A stretch of 64,000 nucleotides of DNA, taken from contig CAISEP010000003.1 in assembly GCA_903884425.1 (NCBI GenBank), forward strand, positions 186,001-250,000, read 5' to 3'. The stretch comes from an uncultured Caulobacterales bacterium. GTDB lineage: Bacteria > Pseudomonadota > Alphaproteobacteria > Caulobacterales > Caulobacteraceae. The notes beneath the pieces are model-generated. The model was not told the DNA's origin. It did not search any database and saw only the letters and a list, made by a program, of their open reading frames with translations. The position numbers were made by a program, and so were the translations under genes. Positions 27,774-36,522 of this stretch are shown here, one piece after another. Each line of letters starts with the position of its first letter. Within the stretch, counting starts at the first letter, position 1.

Positions 27774-29102
27774 CTAGAACAGGCGCTTGCCGTCCGCCGT
27801 CGGCAGGCGGGTCCCCAGAAGTCCCGCCACGGTCGGGGCAATGTCGCGCATGTCGATCTCACCCAGGGCCCCGTGCACGGGCACGCCGGGGCCGTTGACG
27901 AGGAAGGTCGCGCGCATTTCCGGGAAGGCCGGGGCATAACCGTGCATGCCCTTCACCGGGCTCGGCCCCACCGCCGGACCCAGCGGGTCCTTGCCCATCT
28001 CGTAGCCCAGCCTGAAGCCGATCAGGTACTGGTAGTCGGTTGCGCCGCCCAGCCTGGCGATCCGGTCCTCGCCCATCACCTCATCGATGCCAAGCTCCGG
28101 ATTGGCCTTCAGCTTGTCCAGCAGGGCCTCCACCCGGGCGCGGACGGCCTTGTCCTGCGGATGAGCGAGCTTCACCTCCGCTGCGCCGCCGGCGAACCAG
28201 GGTTCGGCCTCCCAGGAGGTGATCTCCCGCTTGGCCAGGTCGATATGGATCAGGCCCGCCTGGACGAAGGGGGCGATCAGATTGACGTCATGGGCGACGG
28301 GCGCGAAGCCGTGGTCGGAGACGATCACCACCACCAGACCCGGCTGGGCCTTTCGGGCAGCCGCGACCAGACGGCCCACGGCCGCGTCGATCCGCTCCAG
28401 CGCCGCATGGGCCTCGGGCGTGTCCGGGCCGCTCTCGTGCTGCACATGGTCGAGGCCGGTGAGATAGACGGTGGCAAAGCCGGGGGCGTCCTCCGCCATC
28501 AGCGTCTCGGCGAACCGGGCTCGGATCTCGTCGCCTTCGACGCTTTCGTCGATGCCCTGGGCGTAGGGGCCAAGCTTCGCCTCCAGCCGTTCGGTCAGGC
28601 CGCGGGTGGCGAGCGCCCGGTTCAGCTTGCGGTCGTCCTCGGTCCCCGTGCGCCAGAGCTGCGGCAGGTTCAGGTCGATGCCGCGGGCCCCCACGCTCAC
28701 CGGCCAGTGGACATTGGCGACCTTGAGCCCGGCCTCGTGCGCGGCCTCCCACAGGGTGGGGACCTTGATGTCCTCCGCATACCAGTACCAGCCGGTCTGG
28801 TTCTTCACATAGGGATCGAAGGTCAGGTTGCTGGCAATGCCGTGCTTCACCGGCCAGACCCCGGTGATCAGGGTGGTGTGGCTGGGATAGGTGAGGGTCG
28901 GCAGCACCCCGCGCACGCCCGTGGCATAGGCCCCGCCCCGGGCCAGCCCTTGCAGGTTCGGCACCTTCAGGCCGCGGGCGTCCGCCTGCAGGATATCCGC
29001 AGGGCGCAGGCCGTCGATGGAGATCATCAGCACGGGCGCGGCCAGGGCGTGACCGGCGATCAGGCTGACCAGCCCGGCAATGAGGCAGGACACGAGGCGC
29101 AT
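27774..29102 (-). CDS. Exported nucleotide pyrophosphatase/phosphodiesterase (alkaline phosphatase fold)
   Basis: A 442-residue periplasmic or secreted protein. The ATG at 29102 begins a signal peptide, MRLVSCLIAGLVSLIAGHAL, cleaved around ALA-A at residue 22. Metal and catalytic residues of the NPP family are visible: ISIDGLRP (first Asp), LPTLTYPSHTTLITG (nucleophile Thr), LTGLDHVQHESGP, VVIVSDHGFAP and MHGYAPAFPEMRA. These enzymes cleave nucleotide or phospholipid phosphodiesters. The substrate is open; NPP6-like lysophospholipids and nucleotides both fit. Convergent with nadC, 6 bases apart. Confidence 0.9.
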   Translation of the reverse strand: MRLVSCLIAGLVSLIAGHALAAPVLMISIDGLRPADILQADARGLKVPNLQGLARGGAYATGVRGVLPTLTYPSHTTLITGVWPVKHGIASNLTFDPYVKNQTGWYWYAEDIKVPTLWEAAHEAGLKVANVHWPVSVGARGIDLNLPQLWRTGTEDDRKLNRALATRGLTERLEAKLGPYAQGIDESVEGDEIRARFAETLMAEDAPGFATVYLTGLDHVQHESGPDTPEAHAALERIDAAVGRLVAAARKAQPGLVVVIVSDHGFAPVAHDVNLIAPFVQAGLIHIDLAKREITSWEAEPWFAGGAAEVKLAHPQDKAVRARVEALLDKLKANPELGIDEVMGEDRIARLGGATDYQYLIGFRLGYEMGKDPLGPAVGPSPVKGMHGYAPAFPEMRATFLVNGPGVPVHGALGEIDMRDIAPTVAGLLGTRLPTADGKRLF

Positions 29103-29192
29103 GGGACTGTGATCTCCGACGAAGCACGGTGGATAGCCGCCCATGACGACGGGTCCGTGACACCCTGGCAAGGCCTTTGTCGCCGTCGGCTC

Positions 29193-29882
29193 TCAGAACA
29201 GGCCCAGCGCCTTGAGGCTGACCACCCCGTCGCGGCCGACGACGATGTGGTCGTGGATGGTGATCTTGAGCGGGCGGGCGGCCTCCACGATCTCCCGGGT
29301 CATGGCGATGTCGGCGGACGACGGCGTGGGATCGCCCGACGGGTGGTTGTGCACCAGGATGAGGGAGGAGGACGACAGCTCCAGCGCCCGGCGCATGATC
29401 TCCCGGGGATAGACCGGGGCATGGTCGACGGTGCCCTGGCCCAGCATCTCGTCGCTCTGCAGCTGGTTCTTGCGGTCGAGGAAGATCACCCGGAACTGCT
29501 CCCGCCGTTCCTGGGCGAGGGAGACGCGGACATAGGCGATCAGCGCCGACCAGGACGAGATCACCGGCCGCTTGCGGGCCTCCGCCCGGGCCGCGCGCAC
29601 GGCCAGTTCCTGGGCGATCTTCAGGTCCTGCGCCGTGGCATCGCCGATGCCCGGGCATTGGGCCAGTTCCCCCTCCGGCGCGCCCATCACCTCGGCCAGG
29701 CCACCGAAGTGGGCCATCAGGGCCTTGGCCAGGGGTTTGACGTCCCCCCGGGGCAGGGTGCGGAACAGATAGAGCTCCAGCAGCTCATAGTCCGGAAGCG
29801 CGGCAAGGCCCGCTGTCCGGGCCCGCTGGCGAAGCCTCAGCCTGTGGCCCGCAAGGCCGGGGTCTGCGTGCGTCCGGGGCAT
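29193..29882 (-). CDS. radC: RadC family JAB/MPN-domain protein
   Basis: A 229-residue protein. The N-terminal helix-hairpin-helix region (PDYELLELYLFRTLPRGD, CPGIGDATAQDLK) is followed by a JAB metalloprotease-like domain with the complete JAMM motif, LVHNHPSGDPTPSSAD, and the Glu-containing RREQFRVIFLDRKNQL. RadC was once linked to DNA repair, but its role is still unclear. map lies 61 bases upstream on the same strand, and the phosphodiesterase gene is 90 bases downstream. Confidence 0.93.
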   Translation of the reverse strand: MPRTHADPGLAGHRLRLRQRARTAGLAALPDYELLELYLFRTLPRGDVKPLAKALMAHFGGLAEVMGAPEGELAQCPGIGDATAQDLKIAQELAVRAARAEARKRPVISSWSALIAYVRVSLAQERREQFRVIFLDRKNQLQSDEMLGQGTVDHAPVYPREIMRRALELSSSSLILVHNHPSGDPTPSSADIAMTREIVEAARPLKITIHDHIVVGRDGVVSLKALGLF

Positions 29883-29943
29883 GGCGGCCAGAGTGGCGCG
29901 CCCGGGACGCCGGCGGCAAGAGGCGAAAAGGTCGCGGGGCCGG

Positions 29944-30759
29944 TCAGGTCTCGATCAGGGGCTGGAACTGGCCGGTGGGCGAGGCGGTGAAGATCTCCAC
30001 CCCCGTCTCGGTGACGCCGACGCTGTGCTCGCACTGGGCGGACAGGGACTTGTCCCGGGTGACCGCGGTCCAGCCGTCGGACAGGACCTTCACCTCCTTG
30101 CGGCCGAGATTGATCATCGGCTCCACGGTGAAGAACATGCCGGGCTTCAGGACCTCCCCCGTGCCCGGGCGGCCGAAGTGCATGACATTGGGGGCGTCGT
30201 GGAACACCCGCCCGACCCCGTGGCCGCAGAAGTCGGCGACGACAGAGCAGCGCTGCGCCTCCACATAGCTCTGGATGGCGTGGCCGACGTCCCCCAGCCG
30301 CGCGCCGGGCTTCACAGCCGCCAGGCCGAGCTCGAGGCCCTTGTAGGTGATGTCCACCAGCCGCTTGGCCCGGGGGGAGACCTTGCCGACCCCGTACATC
30401 CGGCTGGTATCCCCGTGCCAGCCATCGACGATCACCGTCACATCGATATTGACGATGTCGCCTTCCCGCAGGGCGCGGGGGCCCGGAATGCCGTGGCAGA
30501 CCACGTGGTTGATGGAGGTGCAGACGGTGTGCTTGTAGCCGCGATAGCCGAGGCAGGCGGGCAGCGCCCCGTGATCCAGCACGAAGGTGCGGCAAAGGTC
30601 GTCCAGCGCCTCCGTCGTCACGCCGGGCTGCACATGCGGGCCGATCATGTCGAGACACTCCGCCGCCAGCTTGCCGGCGCGGCGCATGCCCTCGAAATCG
30701 GCGGCGCTGTGCAGCTTGATGGCCCCGTCGCGGTACGGGGCGTCTTGGAGGTCGGTCAT
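29944..30759 (-). CDS. map: Methionine aminopeptidase, type I
   Basis: A 271-residue essential enzyme removing the initiator Met from new proteins. The five metal ligands are visible in NIDVTVIVDGWHGDTS (two Asp), CGHGVGRVFHDAPNV (His), FTVEPMINLG (Glu) and QCEHSVGVTE (Glu); GYKHTVCTSINHVVCHGIP is the usual N-terminal block. It is preceded by a short unconserved stretch. radC follows downstream on the same strand. Confidence 0.96.
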   Translation of the reverse strand: MTDLQDAPYRDGAIKLHSAADFEGMRRAGKLAAECLDMIGPHVQPGVTTEALDDLCRTFVLDHGALPACLGYRGYKHTVCTSINHVVCHGIPGPRALREGDIVNIDVTVIVDGWHGDTSRMYGVGKVSPRAKRLVDITYKGLELGLAAVKPGARLGDVGHAIQSYVEAQRCSVVADFCGHGVGRVFHDAPNVMHFGRPGTGEVLKPGMFFTVEPMINLGRKEVKVLSDGWTAVTRDKSLSAQCEHSVGVTETGVEIFTASPTGQFQPLIET

Positions 30760-30837
30760 GGGCGGGCTCGCAGGGCAGGGACGTCCCTCAGAATAGGGAC
30801 TTTCCCCGCCAAGCGAAAGGGACCGCCTTTCGCCCCC

Positions 30838-31212
30838 TCAGGACTGCAGCGGGTCCGGGCCGTACTTGTTGGGACCGGGAGTGCCGGGCAGGCAGTTGAA
30901 CACCAGGGTGACCAGGCCGCCGATGATGGTCAGGTTGATCAGCAGCCACCAGGCCGACCGCTCCGTGTCGTGCAGGCGACGGAAGGCCAGGCCCAGGGAC
31001 GGCAGCAGCACCGCGAGGGAGAACAGGGCCCCCAGCGCATTGATGTGGAAGCTGCCAGTGCTGGAATGGAACAGCATCAGGTCGACGATGTTCAGGGCCA
31101 TGCTGACCAGGAAGGTGAACAGCACGAAGTACCAGTATTCCGAGCGCGACGCCCGGCCCTCGAAATTCACATAGTTGCGGAAACCGCTCTGGATCGCCTG
31201 CTGGAAGGTCAT
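30838..31212 (-). CDS. DUF805 family membrane protein
   Basis: A 124-residue inner membrane protein of the DUF805 (YhaH/YhaI) family. NFEGRASRSEYWYFVLF near the N-terminus and GLAFRRLHDTERSAWWLL are the family signature, with three or four membrane segments in between and after. Function unknown in the family. It stands between map and sfsA on the minus strand. Confidence 0.9.
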   Translation of the reverse strand: MTFQQAIQSGFRNYVNFEGRASRSEYWYFVLFTFLVSMALNIVDLMLFHSSTGSFHINALGALFSLAVLLPSLGLAFRRLHDTERSAWWLLINLTIIGGLVTLVFNCLPGTPGPNKYGPDPLQS

Positions 31213-31302
31213 GTCTGCCCCGCTGTCCTGGCCGTCGCGGTCGCGTCCGGCCCTGTGGTGGTCGCCGCTACGCCGTCCGAATTGATCCGGGCCTACAGCC
31301 GG

Positions 31303-32016
31303 TCAGGTGCCGGGGAAAACGACCGGCAGACGATGGGAGAGGCTAACCCGATCGGTGGCGATCGTACAGCCATAGGCCAGCACCTCGACGCCTGCCTTGA
31401 GCGCATCGCCCAGGGCCGCGGCAAAACCGGGGTCGAGGTCCGCCGCCGCCGTCACCCGGTCGCAGTCGGTGCGCTGGACCACGAACAGGGCCACGGCCCG
31501 GTCCCCCGCCGCCACCCGGGCCGACAGCTCCCGCAGATGCCGGGCGGAGCGCGCGGCGACACAGTCGGGGAACTCCGCCAGGCCCGGCTGTCGCATCAGG
31601 TGGACGTTCTTGATCTCCAGCCAGCAGGGGGGCGCGCCGTCCCGCTCCAGCAGGAAGTCGACGCGGCTCTTCTCCCCGTACTTCACTTCGGGCCGCACCC
31701 GGTCATAGCCTGCCACCTCCGCGATCCCGTCCCGGGCCAGGGCCTCGGCCACCAGCCGGTTGGGGTGCATGGTGTTGATGCCCACGAGACCTCCGTCCAC
31801 CTCCACCAGTTCCAGGGTCAGGGGCAGCTTGCGGGTGGGAGACGCGCTGCGGGACAGCCACACGGTGAGGCCAGGACCCGCCAGGCCCAGCATCGCCCCG
31901 GGGTTCGGGCAGTGCACGGTGGTTTCGGATCCATCCGCCTCCAGCACCACATCGGCCAGGAACCTTTTGTAGCGGCGGACCAGGGTGGCCTTCTCCAGTG
32001 GTTGCGTGAAGTCCAT
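31303..32016 (-). CDS. sfsA: SfsA family protein (sugar fermentation stimulation protein homologue)
   Basis: A 237-residue protein with an OB-like N-terminus ([31 protein letters not shown]) and a restriction-endonuclease-like domain with the acid motif SRVDFLLE and [11 protein letters not shown]. coli SfsA affects maltose metabolism and may bind DNA. The ATG at 32016 ([13 protein letters not shown]) has AGGCGGA upstream and fits the family length; the frame extends to 32187 but would overlap the divergent CinA-like gene. Confidence 0.93.
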   Translation of the reverse strand: MDFTQPLEKATLVRRYKRFLADVVLEADGSETTVHCPNPGAMLGLAGPGLTVWLSRSASPTRKLPLTLELVEVDGGLVGINTMHPNRLVAEALARDGIAEVAGYDRVRPEVKYGEKSRVDFLLERDGAPPCWLEIKNVHLMRQPGLAEFPDCVAARSARHLRELSARVAAGDRAVALFVVQRTDCDRVTAAADLDPGFAAALGDALKAGVEVLAYGCTIATDRVSLSHRLPVVFPGT

Positions 32017-32083
32017 GGTCCGCCTAGGTCTCTGTCCTTGAGTGAATGCGCTGCACCAGCGTCCATAGAGGGGAACGTGCCCG

Positions 32084-32848
32084 ATGGCGAGCCAAGCATC
32101 CGACCGAGTGACCGCCGCGGTCCTGATCATCGGCGACGAGATCCTGTCCGGCCGGACCCAGGACGTGAACCTGAACGCCATCGCCACCTATCTGGGGGCC
32201 TATGGCGTCGATCTGGCGGAGGCGCGGGTGGTGGCCGACGACGAGGGGGACATCATCGCCGCCCTCGATGCCCTGCGCACCCGCTACGACTATGTGGTGA
32301 CCACCGGCGGCATCGGCCCCACCCATGACGACATCACCGCCGACTGCGTGGCCAAGGCCTTCGGCGTCGAGCTGGAGGAGGATGCGGAGATCATCGCCGC
32401 CATGACCGCCCGCTTCGGCGAGCCGCCGAACGCGGCCCGGCGGCGCATGGCGCGCATCCCCGTGGGCGGGTCGAAGGTGGTCAATCCGGTGAACGGCCCG
32501 CCGGGCTTCCAGATCGGCAATGTGTTCGTGCTGGCGGGCGTGCCCTCGATCATGCGCGGCATGCTGCAGGACGTGGGTCACCGGCTGAAGGGCGGCACGG
32601 TGGTGATCGCCCGCACGGTCCGGGTGGAAGGCTTCGGCGAGGGGGTCATCGCCGCGCCGCTGGAGGCGGTGGCGAAGAACCACCCGACCGAGTCCCTGGG
32701 CAGCTATCCGTTCTTCTCCGCCGACGGCTACGGGGCGAACCTCGTCATCCGCGGCCGGGATGCGGAGGAGGTGGAAGCCACCGTGGTGGAGCTGATCGCC
32801 GCCCTGGAAGCCGTGGGCGTCACCAACATCAACCGCGTGGACGCCTGA
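32084..32848 (+). CDS. CinA-like molybdopterin-binding domain protein
   Basis: A 254-residue protein with the MoCF-binding/CinA N-terminal domain: [39 protein letters not shown], and [17 protein letters not shown]. It lacks the C-terminal amidohydrolase domain of full CinA, so it is the single-domain form, which is common in alphaproteobacteria. These proteins may act in pyridine nucleotide repair or molybdopterin binding; the activity is unproven. Divergent from sfsA (67 bases) and convergent with lpdA (9 bases). Confidence 0.88.
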   Translation: MASQASDRVTAAVLIIGDEILSGRTQDVNLNAIATYLGAYGVDLAEARVVADDEGDIIAALDALRTRYDYVVTTGGIGPTHDDITADCVAKAFGVELEEDAEIIAAMTARFGEPPNAARRRMARIPVGGSKVVNPVNGPPGFQIGNVFVLAGVPSIMRGMLQDVGHRLKGGTVVIARTVRVEGFGEGVIAAPLEAVAKNHPTESLGSYPFFSADGYGANLVIRGRDAEEVEATVVELIAALEAVGVTNINRVDA

Positions 32849-32863
32849 GGCCTTCCGTCAGGC
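32843..32863. terminator. Possible bidirectional hairpin spanning both stop codons
   Basis: GCCTGA (32843-32848) and TCAGGC (32858-32863) form a 6-bp stem around a 9-base loop. Each arm contains the stop codon of one of the two convergent genes (CinA-like and lpdA). There is no T tract, so function as an intrinsic terminator is doubtful. Confidence 0.25.
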
Positions 32864-34252
32864 CTGCATGGTCCAGCCTTCGACGCCCATGGCCGCCTGG
32901 CGCAGGGCTTCGGAACGGGTGGGGTGGGGGTGGCAGGTCCGCGCCACGTCTTCCGACGCCGCCCCGAACTCCATGGCCACGCAGTATTCCCCGATCATCT
33001 CCCCCACCTGCGGGCCCAGCATGTGCACCCCCAGGATCCGGTCGGTGGTGGCATCGGCCAGCACCTTCACGAAGCCCTCGGCCTCATGGTTCACCTTGGC
33101 CCGGCTGTTGGCGGTGAAGGGGAACTTGCCGACCTTGTAGGCCACGCCCGCGGCCTTCAGCTCCTCCTCGGACTTACCCACCCAGGCCACTTCCGGGTAG
33201 GTGTAGACCACGCCGGGGATGATGCCGTAGTTCACGTGACCGGCCTTGCCCGCAATCAGCTCGATGCAGGCCACGCCCTCGTCCTCGGCCTTGTGCGCCA
33301 GCATCGGCCCATAGGTCACGTCACCGATCGCCCAGACGCCGGGGGCAGCGGTGCGGAAATGGTCGGTGGCGATGAAGCCCCGGGCGTCGGTGGCAAGGCC
33401 CACGGACTCAAGGCCGAGGCCCGCCGTCACCGGGCGACGACCCACCGCCAGCAGCACCACGTCCGCCGTCAGGCTCTCCGCCGGGCCGCCGGCCACGGGC
33501 TCGAAGCTCAGGGTGACCCCGGTGGCCGAGGTCTTGGCCCCGGTGACCTTCTGACCCAGGCGGAAGGTGATGCCCTGCTTGGTCATGGACCGCTGGAAGG
33601 CCTGGGCCAGTTCCGCGTCCGCGCCGGGCAGGGTGCGGTCGAGATATTCCACCACCGTGACCTCCGCCCCCAGGCGCCGCCAGACCGAGCCCAGCTCCAG
33701 CCCGATGACCCCGGCGCCGATGACGATCATCGACTTCGGCACGGCGGAGAGGGCCAGCGCCCCGGTGGAATCGACGATCCGCGCCTGGTCCACCTCGACG
33801 CCGGGCAGACGGGACGGCTCGGACCCCGTGGCGATGACGATGTTGCGGGCGTCGAGCACAGTGTCCCCGCCGGCACCCGTGACCGTGACCTTGCCCGGTC
33901 CGGTGATGCGGCCGAAGCCCTTGATCCACTCGACCTTGTTCTTCTTGAACAGGAATTCGATGCCCTTGGTCAGGGCCCCGACGCTGTCGCCCTTCTGCTT
34001 CTGCATCTGGGCAAGGTCGAGCTCGACCGCGCCCTTGATGCCCAGGCTGGCAAAGTCCTTGCGCGCCAGCTCGTAGAGTTCGGAGGCGTGCAGCAGCGCC
34101 TTGGACGGGATGCAGCCGACGTTCAGGCAGGTGCCGCCCAGGGTCGCGCGGCCCTCGACACAGGCCACCGACAGACCCAGCTGACCGGCCCGGATGGCCG
34201 CATTGTACCCGCCCGGCCCGCCGCCGATGATGACCACGTCGTATTGCGCCAT
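32858..34252 (-). CDS. lpdA: Dihydrolipoyl dehydrogenase (E3)
   Basis: A 464-residue flavoprotein reoxidising lipoyl groups of the pyruvate, 2-oxoglutarate or glycine systems. FAD motif [19 protein letters not shown], the redox pair in [19 protein letters not shown] motif [39 protein letters not shown], and the C-terminal base in [14 protein letters not shown]. There is no E1 or E2 gene beside it, so it is a stand-alone copy and may serve several complexes. Confidence 0.95.
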   Translation of the reverse strand: MAQYDVVIIGGGPGGYNAAIRAGQLGLSVACVEGRATLGGTCLNVGCIPSKALLHASELYELARKDFASLGIKGAVELDLAQMQKQKGDSVGALTKGIEFLFKKNKVEWIKGFGRITGPGKVTVTGAGGDTVLDARNIVIATGSEPSRLPGVEVDQARIVDSTGALALSAVPKSMIVIGAGVIGLELGSVWRRLGAEVTVVEYLDRTLPGADAELAQAFQRSMTKQGITFRLGQKVTGAKTSATGVTLSFEPVAGGPAESLTADVVLLAVGRRPVTAGLGLESVGLATDARGFIATDHFRTAAPGVWAIGDVTYGPMLAHKAEDEGVACIELIAGKAGHVNYGIIPGVVYTYPEVAWVGKSEEELKAAGVAYKVGKFPFTANSRAKVNHEAEGFVKVLADATTDRILGVHMLGPQVGEMIGEYCVAMEFGAASEDVARTCHPHPTRSEALRQAAMGVEGWTMQA

Positions 34253-34371
34253 GAGACTATTCCCGGTCTGACCGCAGATTGCAGAATGAGGGAGTGATAT
34301 AGGCGATCTTGGCCGGGACGCGATGCGAAAATGTGCGCAAAAGGCTCGAGGATCGTCTCAGACCCGTCGGA

Positions 34372-34812
34372 TCAGGAGGTGCGCTTCCAGATGATCGACT
34401 TGCAGATGGGCGCGATCACGCAGCCGGTCATCTTGAGGGTGCTCTCGTCGATCAGCTCGATCCGGCCCTTGTAGGTGTGGCCGTCCTGCGGCCGGTAGAT
34501 GGAGCCGCCGGTCCAGACCTTCGGCCCGCCGGTGAAGCCCTGCAGCACCTCGATCCCGGTCAGGGGGCGGTTGCGCAGCGCCGGGTCCGGGTTCTTCGAA
34601 TCCCGCAGGGTGGAGACCGTGGCCTTCTCCTCCGGCGTGGGCAGGCCGCGACCGCAGAGCCTGGGGCCGCAGTCATAGATCTCGATGATGCCGTCCTCGT
34701 CGTGGCTGCGCCACTGGCCGGCCGCCGGACTGGCGCTGGCCGCGGGGGCGGCACTGACCAGTAGCACGCCGGTCAGGAGGGCGGGGATGAGGGGGAGGGG
34801 GGCGGACGTCAT
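34372..34812 (-). CDS. Exported DUF2147 protein
   Basis: A 146-residue protein with a signal peptide (LIPALLTGVLLVSAAPAASA, cleavage around ASA-S near residue 28) and a DUF2147 domain: GQWRSHDEDGIIEIYDCG, LCGRGL, FTGGPKVWTGGSIYRPQDG, TLKMTGCVIAPICKSIIWKR. Four Cys suggest periplasmic disulfides. Function unknown; relatives are small beta-barrel-like (lipocalin-like) proteins. Its ATG overlaps the stop of the upstream lysR-type gene by 4 bases, so the regulator and this gene form one operon. Confidence 0.9.
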   Translation of the reverse strand: MTSAPLPLIPALLTGVLLVSAAPAASASPAAGQWRSHDEDGIIEIYDCGPRLCGRGLPTPEEKATVSTLRDSKNPDPALRNRPLTGIEVLQGFTGGPKVWTGGSIYRPQDGHTYKGRIELIDESTLKMTGCVIAPICKSIIWKRTS

Positions 34813-35732
34813 TCGATGATTCCCGTGGCCGTGGGGAGGGGGCGGAAGTCTAGATAGGCCCGCAGGGCCGCGGCAAGATGGTCGAATGTCACGCGCACCC
34901 GCCGGTTGCGCCGCTGGTCCTCGTGCATGGCAAGCCAGACGTCCAGGTGAAAGCGCACCGTCTCCTCAAGCACCGGCTGCAGCTCCGGCCATTGCCGGGC
35001 CAGGGGGGCCTGGCAGACACCGATGCCGCCCCCGGCCCGCAGCACGGCCAGCTGGGCGAGGTCGCTGTCGCTGCGGAAGCGGAACAGGCTGCGGTCCCAG
35101 GCCGGATCGACGTCCAGCGCCCGGGCGGCGGCGGCATTGCGATCGAAGCCGATCAGGGTGTGGGCGGACAGCTCCTCCAGGCTCTGCGGGGTGCCGCGGC
35201 GGGCCAGATAGGCGGTGTGGGCATGCAGGCCCAGGGCCACCCGGCCGATCTGGCGGGCGATGACGGCATTCTGCTCCGGCCGTACCATGCGCACCGCGAT
35301 GTCCGCGTCCCGGCGCAGCAGGTCCTCGGAACGGTTGGTGAGGGCGAGTTCCACCACCAGGGCGGGATGCGCGGCCTGCAGCGCCGCCACCAAGGGTGGC
35401 AGGACCACGCCGCCGATGATCTCGCTGGCGGTGATCCGCACCACGCCGGCGGTCTCGTCCCGCCCGGCGCTGGCGCTGCGCAGCAGGGCCTCGGCCGCCG
35501 AGGCCATGCCCTGGGCGTCGGGCACCAGGTCCTGTCCCGCCTCGGTCAGGGTCAGACCCGCAGGGGAGCGGACGAACAGGCTGAGACCGAGCGCGCGCTC
35601 CAGCGCATCGATCTGGCGGCCCAGCGTCGGCTGGGTCTGGCCGATCTGCCGGGCGGCCGCGCTCAGGCTGCCGGTCTGCGCCACCGCCAGAAAGGCGCGG
35701 TAGTGGTCCCAGCTGACGGCGGCGCGGCTCAT
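34809..35732 (-). CDS. LysR-family transcriptional regulator
   Basis: A 307-residue LysR regulator. The N-terminal winged helix-turn-helix is clear (WDHYRAFLAVAQTGSLSAAA, IGQTQPTLGRQIDALERALG, LFVRSPAGLTLTEAG), followed by a linker helix and the two-lobed effector domain (VRITASEIIGGVVLPPLVAAL, RDADIAVRMVRPEQ, LRAGGGIGVCQAPLAR). ATG 35732 (MSRAAVSWDH) starts at the usual distance from the HTH. It is divergent from the membrane protein gene (121 bases) and overlaps DUF2147; those two are possible targets. Confidence 0.93.
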   Translation of the reverse strand: MSRAAVSWDHYRAFLAVAQTGSLSAAARQIGQTQPTLGRQIDALERALGLSLFVRSPAGLTLTEAGQDLVPDAQGMASAAEALLRSASAGRDETAGVVRITASEIIGGVVLPPLVAALQAAHPALVVELALTNRSEDLLRRDADIAVRMVRPEQNAVIARQIGRVALGLHAHTAYLARRGTPQSLEELSAHTLIGFDRNAAAARALDVDPAWDRSLFRFRSDSDLAQLAVLRAGGGIGVCQAPLARQWPELQPVLEETVRFHLDVWLAMHEDQRRNRRVRVTFDHLAAALRAYLDFRPLPTATGIIE

Positions 35733-35853
35733 GACCCGTATGTCCTCATGCAGAAATGCATAGCCTCTCCCCCATGCTCGATTGTTTTCAAAGGTGCAAG
35801 CCTGTGCGTCAATGGGGCCTCGGATGTCGGACGCGGGGCGAGGGCGCAGGATC

Positions 35854-36513
35854 ATGTTTGTCGGACACTATGCGGCGGCGCTGGCCGCCAAGGCGGCGGA
35901 GCCCCGGGCCCCGCTGTGGAGCTACATCGTCGCCAGCCAGCTGGTGGACTGGGGTTGGAGCTGTCTGGTCATGGCCGGGGTGGAGAAGCTGCATCTCGAT
36001 CCCTCCCTGCCGGGCAGTCATCTGGTGCTGGACGAGATGCCCTGGACCCACAGCCTGCCGGGGGCGCTGGCCTGGTCGGTGGGCGGGGCACTGCTCGGGC
36101 GGTTCGTGCTGCGGGTGCCGTGGGCCGCGGCGGCCATGCTGGGGGCCGTGGTCTTCTCCCACTGGCTGGGGGACCTCCTGGTGCATCGCCCCGACCTGCT
36201 GCTCTATCCCGGCGGGCCGAAGCTGGGGCTGGGCTTCTGGAACTATCCGATGCCGGAGCTGATCCTGGAGCTGGGCCTGGTGGCCGTGACCGCCGTGCTC
36301 TGGACAGGTCAGCGCAAGGCGGAGGGGCGTCACGCCTGGCCCGCGGCCCTGTTCGTCGGCCTGCTGGTCGGCCTGCAGATGATCAATGCCCTGCTGCCCG
36401 GCGACGGCGCGCCGGAGGCCATGGCCCGCACGGCCCTGCTGGCCTACATCGCCACGGCCGTCTGGGCCTGGTGGATGGACCGCCATCCGGCCCCCGGCCG
36501 ACGGGTGGTCTAG
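35854..36513 (+). CDS. Integral membrane protein of unknown function
   Basis: A 219-residue protein with about six hydrophobic segments. It opens with FVGHYAAALAAKAAEPRAPLW and has ASQLVDWGW and VFSHWLGDLLVHRPDL. The spaced His and Asp (GHY, DWGW, SHWLGD) recall YdjM/DUF457-like membrane metal-binding hydrolases, but the match is weak. The start is ATG 35854 with CAGGATC before it; upstream codons to 35782 give no membrane sequence. It is divergent from the LysR gene, which may regulate it. Confidence 0.78.
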   Translation: MFVGHYAAALAAKAAEPRAPLWSYIVASQLVDWGWSCLVMAGVEKLHLDPSLPGSHLVLDEMPWTHSLPGALAWSVGGALLGRFVLRVPWAAAAMLGAVVFSHWLGDLLVHRPDLLLYPGGPKLGLGFWNYPMPELILELGLVAVTAVLWTGQRKAEGRHAWPAALFVGLLVGLQMINALLPGDGAPEAMARTALLAYIATAVWAWWMDRHPAPGRRVV

Positions 36514-36522
36514 AGGGGCGAC